Shown here one piece after another: positions 15,508-21,571 of a DNA stretch of 21,571 bases. The stretch is taken from contig DIEQ01000023.1 of the NCBI GenBank assembly GCA_002418705.1, forward strand, positions 1-21,571, given 5' to 3'. Position 1 is the first letter of the stretch; each line of letters opens with the position of its first letter. Under the pieces are notes generated by a model. That model made no database searches. It saw only the letters and a list, made by a program, of their open reading frames with translations, and was not told where the DNA came from. The stretch is from Mageeibacillus sp. UBA5770 (GTDB taxonomy: Bacteria > Bacillota_A > Clostridia > Saccharofermentanales > Saccharofermentanaceae). A program made the position numbers and the translations under genes.

Positions 15508-16851
15508 ATGGGACTAATCAAAGCACTGGGCAATGTGATTGCAGCAGGATCGCAGGCAGTAACTTCCGTTGTTTCAGACCAGTATCTCGAGTATTTTACA
15601 TGTGATTCGCTCGGGCCGGAAGTTCTGGTAAAGCGCGGAGCCAAAAAAGTCAAGAACGGCAGCAACAAAGGTGATTCCGATGTCATTTCCAACGGTTCCA
15701 AAATTGCAGTACCTGAGGGAACCGCACTGCTTCTTGTTGATAATGGAAAAGTGACAGATTTTACAACAGAATCCGGTCTTTATACCTGGGATTCGTCTTC
15801 CGCACCTACAATGTTCGGTGCTGACGGCCTTAAAAAGGGTTTTATTGATTCGTGTAAAGAAATTGTCGATCGTTTTAAGGCAGGAGGTATTGTCAATTCC
15901 GAACAGCGTGTCTATTTTGTCAACATGCTTGAAAACGTTGACAATAAGTTTGGAACGCCTTCCCCGATGCCTTATGATGACCCGACATACATGGGTATTT
16001 ATATCCGCCTCAACGGAACATTTTCCTTTAGAATTGAGAATCCTGTGGCATTTTTCCAGGCCATTGCAGGAAATGTATCCGATACCTATGCAAAGACGAC
16101 GCTTATGTCACAGGCCAAGACAGAATTTATTTCCAAGTTCGTCGAGGCCCTGAACCGCTGCGGTGCCGGCGGAGACGGCATTAAGTATAACCGACTGCCT
16201 TCCGAGCAGACGCGTTTCACAAAGCATATGAACGAAGTCCTCGATGAAGAGTGGCTCCAGGGACGCGGCATGGTCGTTGTGTCCGTCGCTATCGGCGGCA
16301 TTACCCCTGACGATGAATCCAGAAAACGCATTCAGGAATTCGACCGTGATATCCTTCTCTCAAGCAATCCGAATATGCTCGCTGCCCGTATGGGTGCAGC
16401 CTCTGCAGAAGCCATGGTTGCTGCCGCAAATAATGAAGCCGGCGCAGCTACAGGGTTCATGGGCATGGGCATGGTCGGAGGAATGGGTCAGATGGGAGGC
16501 GCTGCCGGCGCCCCTGCACTCGGATATTTTGCCGCCCAGAACGCAGCCCAGGCTGCTTCCGCGGCAGGTGCTGCACCGACAGCCGCCCCTGTCGGAGGCT
16601 GGACATGTACCGGCTGCGGACATTCCGCAAACACCGGCAAGTTCTGTGCGGAATGCGGAATGCCCAAGCCTCAGCCGCCAGCCGGCTGGGACTGCGCATG
16701 CGGCAAAAAAGGCAACACCGGAAGATTCTGTTCTGAATGCGGAAAACCCCAGCCTGCAGCGATAAAAGGCTGCGCATCCTGCGGATGGATGCCTAAGGCC
16801 GGAGAGAGCACACCTAAGTTCTGTCCGGAGTGCGGGAAACCGATCCAATAA
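15508..16851 (+). CDS. SPFH (band 7) domain protein with three C-terminal zinc ribbons, YdjI-like
   Basis: The 447-residue protein has an N-terminal amphipathic stretch (2-20) and an SPFH-type domain (about 25-275), then a Gly/Ala/Met-rich linker (about 295-365). Three zinc ribbons follow: Cys367/370/380/383, Cys396/398/408/411 (a CxC first knuckle), and Cys422/425/439/442. This resembles the 'virion core protein'/YdjI group of SPFH proteins. B. subtilis YdjI works with a PspA homologue at stressed membranes, and that role is only suggested here. No pspA is in the window. The start at 15508 is chosen because GGGAGGA (15495-15501) lies 6 bases upstream. ATGs at 15478 and 15493 in the same frame have no ribosome binding site. 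It ends the operon before a strong terminator and probably partners the TIM44-like protein. Confidence 0.85.
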   Translation: MGLIKALGNVIAAGSQAVTSVVSDQYLEYFTCDSLGPEVLVKRGAKKVKNGSNKGDSDVISNGSKIAVPEGTALLLVDNGKVTDFTTESGLYTWDSSSAPTMFGADGLKKGFIDSCKEIVDRFKAGGIVNSEQRVYFVNMLENVDNKFGTPSPMPYDDPTYMGIYIRLNGTFSFRIENPVAFFQAIAGNVSDTYAKTTLMSQAKTEFISKFVEALNRCGAGGDGIKYNRLPSEQTRFTKHMNEVLDEEWLQGRGMVVVSVAIGGITPDDESRKRIQEFDRDILLSSNPNMLAARMGAASAEAMVAAANNEAGAATGFMGMGMVGGMGQMGGAAGAPALGYFAAQNAAQAASAAGAAPTAAPVGGWTCTGCGHSANTGKFCAECGMPKPQPPAGWDCACGKKGNTGRFCSECGKPQPAAIKGCASCGWMPKAGESTPKFCPECGKPIQ

Positions 16852-16890
16852 CGTATCACGATTATGCATACCTTTTAACAGGGAATTTGG

Positions 16891-16927
16891 GAGCCGGACA
16901 GATAATCTGTCCGGTTTCTATTTTTTT
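16891..16927 (+). terminator. Rho-independent terminator after the SPFH gene
   Basis: CCGGACAGA (16894-16902) and TCTGTCCGG (16906-16914) form a perfect 9-pair stem with a 3-base loop. The stem is followed by TTTCTATTTTTTT. It lies 40 bases after the SPFH stop and 17 bases before the bioY repeat array. Confidence 0.93.
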
Positions 16928-16943
16928 ATAGTCAGCTGTTTTG

Positions 16944-16992
16944 GTTTACAATTTACGAAAAAAGTTGACAATCGAAAAATATAGTTTACAAT
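16944..16992 (+). repeat. three direct repeats with 20-base period in the bioY promoter
   Basis: GTTTACAAT (16944-16952), GTTGACAAT (16964-16972) and GTTTACAAT (16984-16992) recur in the same orientation at exactly 20-base intervals, about two helical turns. The unit resembles one half (GTTAACAAT) of the BirA biotin operator. The inverted partner half is not present. The second and third copies supply the -35 and -10 boxes of the promoter, so a protein bound here would block transcription. Confidence 0.75.
16965..16992 (+). promoter_or_regulatory. bioY promoter
   Basis: A perfect TTGACA (16965-16970) and TACAAT (16987-16992) are separated by 16 bases. Transcription would start near 16999, leaving a leader of only about 16 bases, enough for the ribosome binding site but not for a riboswitch. 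Regulation must therefore act on the DNA. Confidence 0.75.
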
Positions 16993-17014
16993 CAAAGAAA
17001 AAAGGAGCGTGACT

Positions 17015-17740
17015 ATGCATTTGAATAACACTAAGCCGAAAAATAATTCATCTCTGTCCTCTCGCGAAAACAGAAAAAACAAACTGTTCGCCCTTACGCT
17101 TGTTCCGCTATTTACTGTTCTGATGATCGTTTCTGCAAAAATTGTTATTCCTGTGCCTGTCATTCCAATCACGCTCCAGGTTACCGTCGCCATAATGTCC
17201 GGCCTGCTTCTCGGTGCGAGGCTGGGCTTTTTGTCACAGTTACTCTATCTGTTCATGGGTCTGATGGGCTTGCCTGTATTTGCCAGGGGCGGCGGAATCG
17301 GATACGTAGTAACCGGCTCTTTCGGGTATCTGGTCGGATTTGCTTTTTGTGCGCTGATCGGTGGTATATTGGCTGACATTTTAGACAAGCGTACGAACAA
17401 AGTTCGGGTATCCTATGTTCGCATCCTGCTTATCTCATTCACGGCACTTATTGTATGCTACCTGTTCGGGATTACCTATCTGTATTTTCTGTCCAATTTT
17501 TATACCGGGTTCGCCGGTACTAAATATAGTCTCATGACAACACTTGCCTACGGAGCCATTCCGTTTATCGGGAAGGATATTTTACTGTGCATTCTTGCTG
17601 CCGAATTGACCCGCAGGCTGTGGCGATTCCGTTTTCGCGCCGTACCGGTCCGAAACAGGGACTACAAAGAAACGGCCCCTGCAGATGCTGCAGAAGCCAT
17701 TCAGACGGTTTCAGGACCGGCTGATGCCGTGGAGAATTAA
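17015..17740 (+). CDS. bioY: biotin transporter BioY (ECF-type substrate-binding S component)
   Basis: BioY is the membrane protein that binds biotin and, with the shared EcfA/EcfT energising module, imports it. The 241-residue protein has about six hydrophobic helices. It carries the family pattern VPVIPITLQVTVAIMSGLLL (near 47-66), LLYLFMGLMGLPVFARGGG and TGSFGYLVGF. It is longer than usual for BioY (about 180-200): a hydrophilic N-terminal tail of some 25 residues and a charged Ala/Asp-rich C-terminal tail (about 205-241) account for this. AAGGAG (17002-17007) sits 7 bases before the ATG. A GTG two codons earlier is too close to the ribosome binding site. No Ecf genes are nearby. The gene stands alone behind its own repeat-bearing promoter and converges on the ABC exporter. 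No terminator is seen in the 39-base gap. Confidence 0.9.
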   Translation: MHLNNTKPKNNSSLSSRENRKNKLFALTLVPLFTVLMIVSAKIVIPVPVIPITLQVTVAIMSGLLLGARLGFLSQLLYLFMGLMGLPVFARGGGIGYVVTGSFGYLVGFAFCALIGGILADILDKRTNKVRVSYVRILLISFTALIVCYLFGITYLYFLSNFYTGFAGTKYSLMTTLAYGAIPFIGKDILLCILAAELTRRLWRFRFRAVPVRNRDYKETAPADAAEAIQTVSGPADAVEN

Positions 17741-17779
17741 GTCAGTCAGGATCAGGCAGCCATTCTCCTTACGGATAAA

Positions 17780-18607
17780 TTAAGACTTCAAATCCTTTTT
17801 CAGATAAATTGAGTATGATGCAGCTATACACGTCAGCATCACGGCAATCCCCAGCAGTACAAATTTCATTTGAAACCCTTCCCGGACCAAGGTGGCAGGT
17901 ATTCCATAATCAAGCGGCGAGAAGTAGGACAGGTAAATGATTCCGTCGATCTTTTTTTCAAAGGCATTAGCAAAAATACCGAGGATATATGTACCGAAGA
18001 CAACTCCGGTTGCAGCTGATGCCACCTGACGTGCGCTTTTCAGAGTGACGGACAGTAAAAATCCGATGCACAGGAATACCATCCCGGTGAAAAACATTCC
18101 TGCCATAATGGTAACCATGCCTTCTGCTGCTTTGGTAAGACTGGTGTCCTCAGTCTTAAAAAAGAGCAGCGAAATCAATGATGCCGCTGTAACAGCCAGG
18201 CTATAGAAAAAGAATGTGATGACACAGGCCAGAAGTTTTTGGAAGAAGATGTCGGATCTTCTGACCGGCTGTGCATAAAGGTATTCGATGGTACCGGAAG
18301 TTTCTTCTCCAATCAGAGAATTGGCACCGCGCAAGGCAGCATAACAGCCGCCGGCCAGAGCAATATACTGCATTTCATACGCAAAAAATTCTACAATATT
18401 AGAGAAGTCCGGCATTTGGTCAAGACCGAATGCCGCGAGCATCTCCGGTGAAAAAGCAGCTGTTTCTGCTGTAATCAGCTCTCCCATATTGCCTGCGCCC
18501 ATACTCGGGAAAAATGCCATAAAAAAGAATACGAAAACGGCAAGGATAGAAGACCAGATGATCAGTCCTTTGCGAAGATTAAATAATTCAAGCCGTAAAA
18601 CATTCAT
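17780..18607 (-). CDS. ABC-2 type transporter permease
   Basis: The 275-residue integral membrane protein has six predicted helices (about 14-34, 72-92, 122-150, 165-187, 195-215 and 248-268). An ABC-2-type cytoplasmic loop, LIGEETSGTIEYLYAQPVRR (98-117), lies between the second and third; it normally docks on the ATPase. It is the second gene of the pair: its ATG overlaps the ATPase stop by one base (TGATG), so translation is probably coupled. Together they form an exporter of the BcrA/NatA-like type. The substrate (a peptide, antibiotic, lipid or ion) cannot be told from the sequence. Confidence 0.87.
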   Translation of the reverse strand: MNVLRLELFNLRKGLIIWSSILAVFVFFFMAFFPSMGAGNMGELITAETAAFSPEMLAAFGLDQMPDFSNIVEFFAYEMQYIALAGGCYAALRGANSLIGEETSGTIEYLYAQPVRRSDIFFQKLLACVITFFFYSLAVTAASLISLLFFKTEDTSLTKAAEGMVTIMAGMFFTGMVFLCIGFLLSVTLKSARQVASAATGVVFGTYILGIFANAFEKKIDGIIYLSYFSPLDYGIPATLVREGFQMKFVLLGIAVMLTCIAASYSIYLKKDLKS

Positions 18608-19503
18608 CAGGCATGTCCTCCTTCATAATAAGATAGAAACCGGCTTTCCAGGCTTGCATTTTCTACGATGAAGTCTTTGGGCGAAAGTGTGTTCAAATAT
18701 GTGAGAAGCTGCTCAGATTCGCCTTTGTAAAGGAATGTATATTCATTCCCGCCGGTATGTAAAAGATGTGAAGCTTCCCCCGGTAACGTCTCAAGCGTGC
18801 GGGATGAGTCCTCAAGTGTAACGGTTACAACTTTTTCCTTCTTACTGTTAGCAGTCAGATCCTCCATTTCGATAATCCTGCCCTCTTTGATAAAAGCGGC
18901 ACGTCTGCAGTTTGTCTGAACTTCTGTAAGGTTGTGACTTGAAAAGAGGATTGTTGCACCGGCCCTGTTGAGTTTTTTTAAGTATTCGAACAGGTATTTC
19001 TGGATCAGGGGATCAAGCCCGTTAGTAGGCTCGTCAAGAATGATCAGTTTCGGGTTGTGGATCAGGGCCTGTGCTATGGCTGCTTTTTTCTTATTGCCAA
19101 GAGAGAGGTCTTCGAATTTTTTTGTAGAATCCAAATCGAAGATATCGCAGAGTTCTTTCTGAAGACTCCGGTAATCTGAAGGATTCTTATGATGGAAGCG
19201 AAGCGTCGTTTCCATTAACTGGCTGACCCGCATATCCGGATAATACCGGACTTCCCCCGGGACATATCCGAGGTCTTCCTTGATTTTGGCACTGTCTTTT
19301 ATGATATCCAAATCAAAAATCGAAGCGGATCCCTGATCGGGCTTTAAGAGGCTCAGAAGAAGTTTGATTGTTGTCGATTTACCGGCACCGTTTGGTCCGA
19401 TAAAACCGAATATTTCACCTTCCTCCACATCAAAGGTTACACTTTCGACACCTCGGCTTTTACCGTAATATTTTTTGAGTTCATGAATTGAGATAACAGA
19501 CAT
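18607..19503 (-). CDS. ABC transporter ATP-binding protein (BcrA/CcmA-like)
   Basis: The 298-residue ATPase drives the ABC-2 permease encoded directly downstream. It has Walker A GPNGAGKST (36-44), an LSLGNKKK signature in place of the common LSGGQ (as in many BcrA-like exporters), a Walker B LIILDEPTNGLDP, and a switch His in FSSHNL. A C-terminal domain of about 80 residues follows and is typical of the DrrA/BcrA group. The start at 19503 follows GGAGGT (minus strand, 19511-19516) at 7 bases. An earlier in-frame ATG at 19548 has no ribosome binding site and lies upstream of the operator palindrome. The promoter and a palindromic operator lie just upstream, facing away from the divergent oxidoreductase operon. 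Confidence 0.93.
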   Translation of the reverse strand: MSVISIHELKKYYGKSRGVESVTFDVEEGEIFGFIGPNGAGKSTTIKLLLSLLKPDQGSASIFDLDIIKDSAKIKEDLGYVPGEVRYYPDMRVSQLMETTLRFHHKNPSDYRSLQKELCDIFDLDSTKKFEDLSLGNKKKAAIAQALIHNPKLIILDEPTNGLDPLIQKYLFEYLKKLNRAGATILFSSHNLTEVQTNCRRAAFIKEGRIIEMEDLTANSKKEKVVTVTLEDSSRTLETLPGEASHLLHTGGNEYTFLYKGESEQLLTYLNTLSPKDFIVENASLESRFLSYYEGGHA

Positions 19504-19526
19504 ATGCAGTACCTCCACCTGAAAAA

Positions 19527-19542
19527 TTGACCCGCCGGTCAA
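19527..19542. promoter_or_regulatory. palindromic operator TTGACC-N4-GGTCAA
   Basis: Perfect 6-base inverted arms (19527-19532 and 19537-19542) surround CGCC. It sits between the minus-strand -10 box and the ABC ATPase ribosome binding site, where a bound TetR- or GntR-type dimer would block transcription. No regulator gene is adjacent within the window. Confidence 0.6.
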
Positions 19543-19546
19543 ATAC

Positions 19547-19576
19547 ATAATTACTCTTGATCCTCGATCATGTCAA
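19547..19576 (-). promoter_or_regulatory. promoter of the ABC exporter pair
   Basis: On the minus strand a perfect TTGACA (19571-19576) and AATTAT (19547-19552) are 18 bases apart. The spacer holds a further small palindrome, TGATC-CTC-GATCA (19558-19570). The operator palindrome lies immediately downstream. Confidence 0.55.
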
Positions 19577-19607
19577 TAATTAATAAATATATGATCCGGC
19601 ATTGCAT

Positions 19608-19636
19608 TTGCATTTCCAAAAACGCAAAGCTATAAT
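19608..19636 (+). promoter_or_regulatory. promoter of the 2-oxoacid:ferredoxin oxidoreductase operon
   Basis: A perfect TATAAT (19631-19636) follows TTGCAT (19608-19613) at 17 bases. Transcription would start near 19643, 27 bases before the ferredoxin ATG. It is back-to-back with the ABC promoter. Confidence 0.6.
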
Positions 19637-19669
19637 CAATTCATGTTTTTATTTCATGGGAGGACAAAT

Positions 19670-19876
19670 ATGGCAAAAGTAACTTTTAGACAGGAACGCT
19701 GCAAGGGCTGCGGTCTATGCGTATCTGTATGTCCGAAAAAAATATTACAGGTTGATAATTCCCGATTGAACAGTAAAGGATATCACCCGATTTCCTGTAT
19801 TGACCAGGCTTCCTGCATAGGATGTACTTTCTGTGCGGTCCAGTGCCCTGATTCAGTAATAACAGTAGAAAAGTGA
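19670..19876 (+). CDS. 2x[4Fe-4S] ferredoxin, delta subunit of a 2-oxoacid:ferredoxin oxidoreductase
   Basis: This 68-residue polyferredoxin has two complete CxxCxxCxxxCP motifs: Cys11/14/17/21 and Cys49/52/55/59. It passes electrons from the thiamine-bound intermediate in the alpha-beta core to soluble ferredoxin. Its size and place, 12 bases before the alpha gene, are those of the VorD/KorD subunit of four-subunit enzymes. GGGAGGA (19658-19664) stands 5 bases before the ATG at 19670. An in-frame ATG at 19643 coincides with the predicted transcription start and has no ribosome binding site. Cys43 is an additional cysteine outside both motifs. Confidence 0.92.
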   Translation: MAKVTFRQERCKGCGLCVSVCPKKILQVDNSRLNSKGYHPISCIDQASCIGCTFCAVQCPDSVITVEK

Positions 19877-19888
19877 GGAGAAAAATTC

Positions 19889-20962
19889 ATGACTAAGAGA
19901 GTCCTGATGAAGGGAAATGAAGTTATTGCTGAAGCGGCTGTCCGCGCAGGCTGCCGTCATTATTTCGGTTATCCGATTACACCTCAGACAGAGGTCATGC
20001 ATTACATGGCCAAGAGAATGGTTGAAGTCGGCGGCTGTTTTGTACAGGCCGAGAGCGAAGTGGCTGCTATTAATATGGTATACGGTGCGGCTTCGGCCGG
20101 TGCCAGAGTTCTTACCTCCTCGTCCTCCCCGGGAATCAGCCTGAAGCAGGAGGGCATTTCATACATCGCAGGAGCGGAACTTCCGGCTGTTGTCGTTAAT
20201 ATTGTCCGCGCGGGTCCGGGACTCGGCGGCATACTTCCGGCACAGGGAGATTATTTTCAGGCAACAAAGGGCGGCGGACACGGCGATTACAGAAACATCG
20301 TTATTGCACCCGCGTCCATACAGGAACTTTATGAGATGACCGTTGAGTCATTTAATTTGGCAGACCGATACCGTATGCTGGTCATGATCCTCGGCGACGG
20401 TACTCTTGGTCAGATGATGGAGCCTGTTGCGTTTCGCGATGTCGAGCCTGTCACAGCTACGGATAAGTCATGGGCGACCACCGGCCGCCATGGTAAAGAA
20501 ATGCATAACGTTATAACGTCGATTTATATTGATCCTGATGACCTTGAAAGAAAAAACAACGAACTACAGGCAAAATACGCTGTTGTCACAAAAGAGGAGA
20601 CTCGCTTTGAGTCATTGAATATTGAAGGCGCCGAGATTGTCTTCACCGCCTACGGCACATGCAGCCGTATCTGCAGGAACGTTATCCGCCAGGCTGCCGA
20701 AATCGGCATAAAGGTCGGCATGATTCGTCCGATCACCCTGTGGCCTTTTCCATCGGAAGAAGTGGCACGTGTTGCTGCCCTTGATCACGTAAAAGCTTTC
20801 CTTGATATCGAGCTGAATGCCGGACAGATGGTTGAAGACGTCAGACTCGCTGTGAACGGATCGAAGCCGGTTCACTTTTACGGACGCATGGGCGGTAATA
20901 TGCCGACGCAGAAGGAAATCCTGGATCAGCTTGTCCTGATTCATAAAGGAGAGGTGAACTAA
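19889..20962 (+). CDS. vorB: 2-oxoacid:ferredoxin oxidoreductase alpha subunit (VorB-like)
   Basis: This subunit supplies the pyrimidine-binding thiamine diphosphate domain of an anaerobic enzyme that oxidises 2-oxoacids to acyl-CoA, CO2 and reduced ferredoxin. The 357-residue protein has FGYPITPQTE (26-35), QAESEVAAINMVYGAASAG (53-71) with the likely activating Glu55 or Glu57, SSSSPGISLKQEG (77-89) and GDYFQATKGGGHGDYRN. GAGGAG (19875-19880), overlapping the ferredoxin stop, lies 8 bases before the ATG. The overall form matches proteins annotated as 3-methyl-2-oxobutanoate oxidoreductase VorB, so branched-chain 2-oxoacids are the likely substrates. A 2-oxoglutarate enzyme (KorA) is close in sequence and cannot be excluded. 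The beta gene begins one base after the stop. Confidence 0.9.
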   Translation: MTKRVLMKGNEVIAEAAVRAGCRHYFGYPITPQTEVMHYMAKRMVEVGGCFVQAESEVAAINMVYGAASAGARVLTSSSSPGISLKQEGISYIAGAELPAVVVNIVRAGPGLGGILPAQGDYFQATKGGGHGDYRNIVIAPASIQELYEMTVESFNLADRYRMLVMILGDGTLGQMMEPVAFRDVEPVTATDKSWATTGRHGKEMHNVITSIYIDPDDLERKNNELQAKYAVVTKEETRFESLNIEGAEIVFTAYGTCSRICRNVIRQAAEIGIKVGMIRPITLWPFPSEEVARVAALDHVKAFLDIELNAGQMVEDVRLAVNGSKPVHFYGRMGGNMPTQKEILDQLVLIHKGEVN

Positions 20963-20963
20963 G

Positions 20964-21571
20964 ATGCCGATTGTATACGAACCAACCAAAGGACTCATCG
21001 ATAAGCCATTTCACTACTGTCCGGGATGTACGCACGGTATTATCCACAAAATAATTGCGGAAGTCATGTGTGAAATGGGTATACTTGAGACTACCGTCGG
21101 AGTATCCCCTGTCGGATGCACCTATAATAACTATGAGTATTTTGCGTGTGATATGGTGCAGGCTGCCCATGGCCGCGCTCCCGCCGTAGCTACGGGGATC
21201 AAGCGCGTCCATCCGGAGAACATGGTGTTTACCTATCAGGGTGACGGAGATCTTGCATCAATCGGCGCTGCTGAAATACTGCATGCCGCAGCACGCGGTG
21301 AAAAGATTTCGGTATTCTTCGTCAATAACGCAGTATACGGTATGACCGGTGGACAGATGGCCCCGACAACACTGCTTAATCAGGTTACGACAACCTCTCC
21401 TTTTGGGCGTGATTCTTCACTTCAGGGATATCCTATGAATGTCAGCGAACTGCTGTCCACACTGCCGGGTGCAAAATACATCGAACGCGTCGCCCTGAAT
21501 AATTTCAAGAATATCCAGACAGCCAAAAAAGCGATTGCCAGGTCTTTCCGCGTTCAGCAGCAGGGGCTTGT
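20964..21571 (+). CDS. 2-oxoacid:ferredoxin oxidoreductase beta subunit (thiamine-diphosphate-binding), partial at right edge
   Basis: The first 202 codons are present; the gene runs off the window. The protein begins MPIVYEPTKGLIDKP. It has the HYCPGCTHG motif with Cys19 and Cys22, and Cys52 in PVGCTYN. In this family these cysteines hold the proximal [4Fe-4S] cluster, with a fourth cysteine further on. The thiamine diphosphate/Mg motif runs from GDGD (93-96) to Asn121-Asn122 in FFVNNAVYGMTGGQ, the expected 25-30 residue spacing. AAGGAGAGG before the alpha stop serves as ribosome binding site. It pairs with the alpha subunit just upstream; a gamma subunit gene is expected immediately outside the window. 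Confidence 0.93.
   Translation, partial: MPIVYEPTKGLIDKPFHYCPGCTHGIIHKIIAEVMCEMGILETTVGVSPVGCTYNNYEYFACDMVQAAHGRAPAVATGIKRVHPENMVFTYQGDGDLASIGAAEILHAAARGEKISVFFVNNAVYGMTGGQMAPTTLLNQVTTTSPFGRDSSLQGYPMNVSELLSTLPGAKYIERVALNNFKNIQTAKKAIARSFRVQQQGL

Noticed and set aside
16360..16869. Minus-strand cysteine-rich open frames opposite the SPFH zinc ribbons
   Set aside because: The repeated Cys/Gly codons of the zinc ribbons and Ala/Gly linker keep the complementary frames open. They lack ribosome binding sites.
16944..16992. CRISPR-like array
   Set aside because: Units are 9 bases with 11-base AT-rich spacing and contain promoter hexamers, unlike CRISPR repeats and spacers.
16921..17014. Riboswitch or leader RNA before bioY
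   Set aside because: The promoter boxes lie at 16965-16992, leaving only about 16 transcribed bases before the start codon.

Overview
The window reads as an ordinary chromosomal segment of an anaerobic low-to-mid-GC Firmicute of the class Clostridia, possibly a Lachnospiraceae-like lineage (inference). The main reasons are strong AGGAGG-type ribosome binding sites, a Gram-positive LexA box before uvrB, MutS2, a ferredoxin-dependent 2-oxoacid oxidoreductase, BioY, and an SPFH/zinc-ribbon protein paired with a TIM44-like zinc-ribbon protein. There are no rRNA or tRNA genes, insertion sequences, CRISPR arrays or prophage signs. No intergenic gap exceeds about 300 bases, and every gene inside the edges looks intact.

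Layout. At 1-780 there is a possible gene tail and a GNAT acetyltransferase, closed by a strong bidirectional terminator shared with the convergent ilvE (branched-chain aminotransferase, minus strand). At 2060-12215 lies a long plus-strand run: uvrB (behind a LexA box that overlaps its promoter), dnaE, pfkA (with a possible promoter of its own), pgsA and mutS2. It ends in a likely terminator embedded in the 3' end of the opposing apgM. At 12157-13683, on the minus strand, are apgM (archaeal-type cofactor-independent phosphoglycerate mutase family) and a tiny orphan protein resembling the C-terminal segment of decarboxylase gamma subunits (OadG).

At 13833-16927, on the plus strand, is a three-gene group: a P-loop ATPase, a membrane-anchored TIM44-like protein with a zinc ribbon, and an SPFH protein with a Gly/Ala/Met-rich linker and three C-terminal zinc ribbons. 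A strong terminator closes it. This is the least characterised part of the window and the best candidate for an undescribed system, plausibly acting at the membrane. At 17015-17740 is bioY, whose promoter is built into three direct repeats with an exact 20-base period. At 17780-19503 (minus) is a two-gene ABC exporter behind a TTGACC-N4-GGTCAA palindrome. From 19670 to the right edge is a divergent operon for a 2-oxoacid:ferredoxin oxidoreductase (delta ferredoxin, alpha, and the start of beta). The gamma subunit would be expected just outside.

Working together: ilvE and the oxidoreductase could both handle branched-chain 2-oxoacids, which ilvE makes and a VorB-type enzyme would oxidise to acyl-CoA with reduced ferredoxin. 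pfkA and apgM are glycolytic. uvrB, dnaE and mutS2 serve DNA repair, replication and ribosome or recombination quality control. Several start sites were moved to the ATG that follows a proper ribosome binding site: ilvE, pfkA, SPFH, bioY, the ABC ATPase, the ferredoxin and the OadG-like gene.
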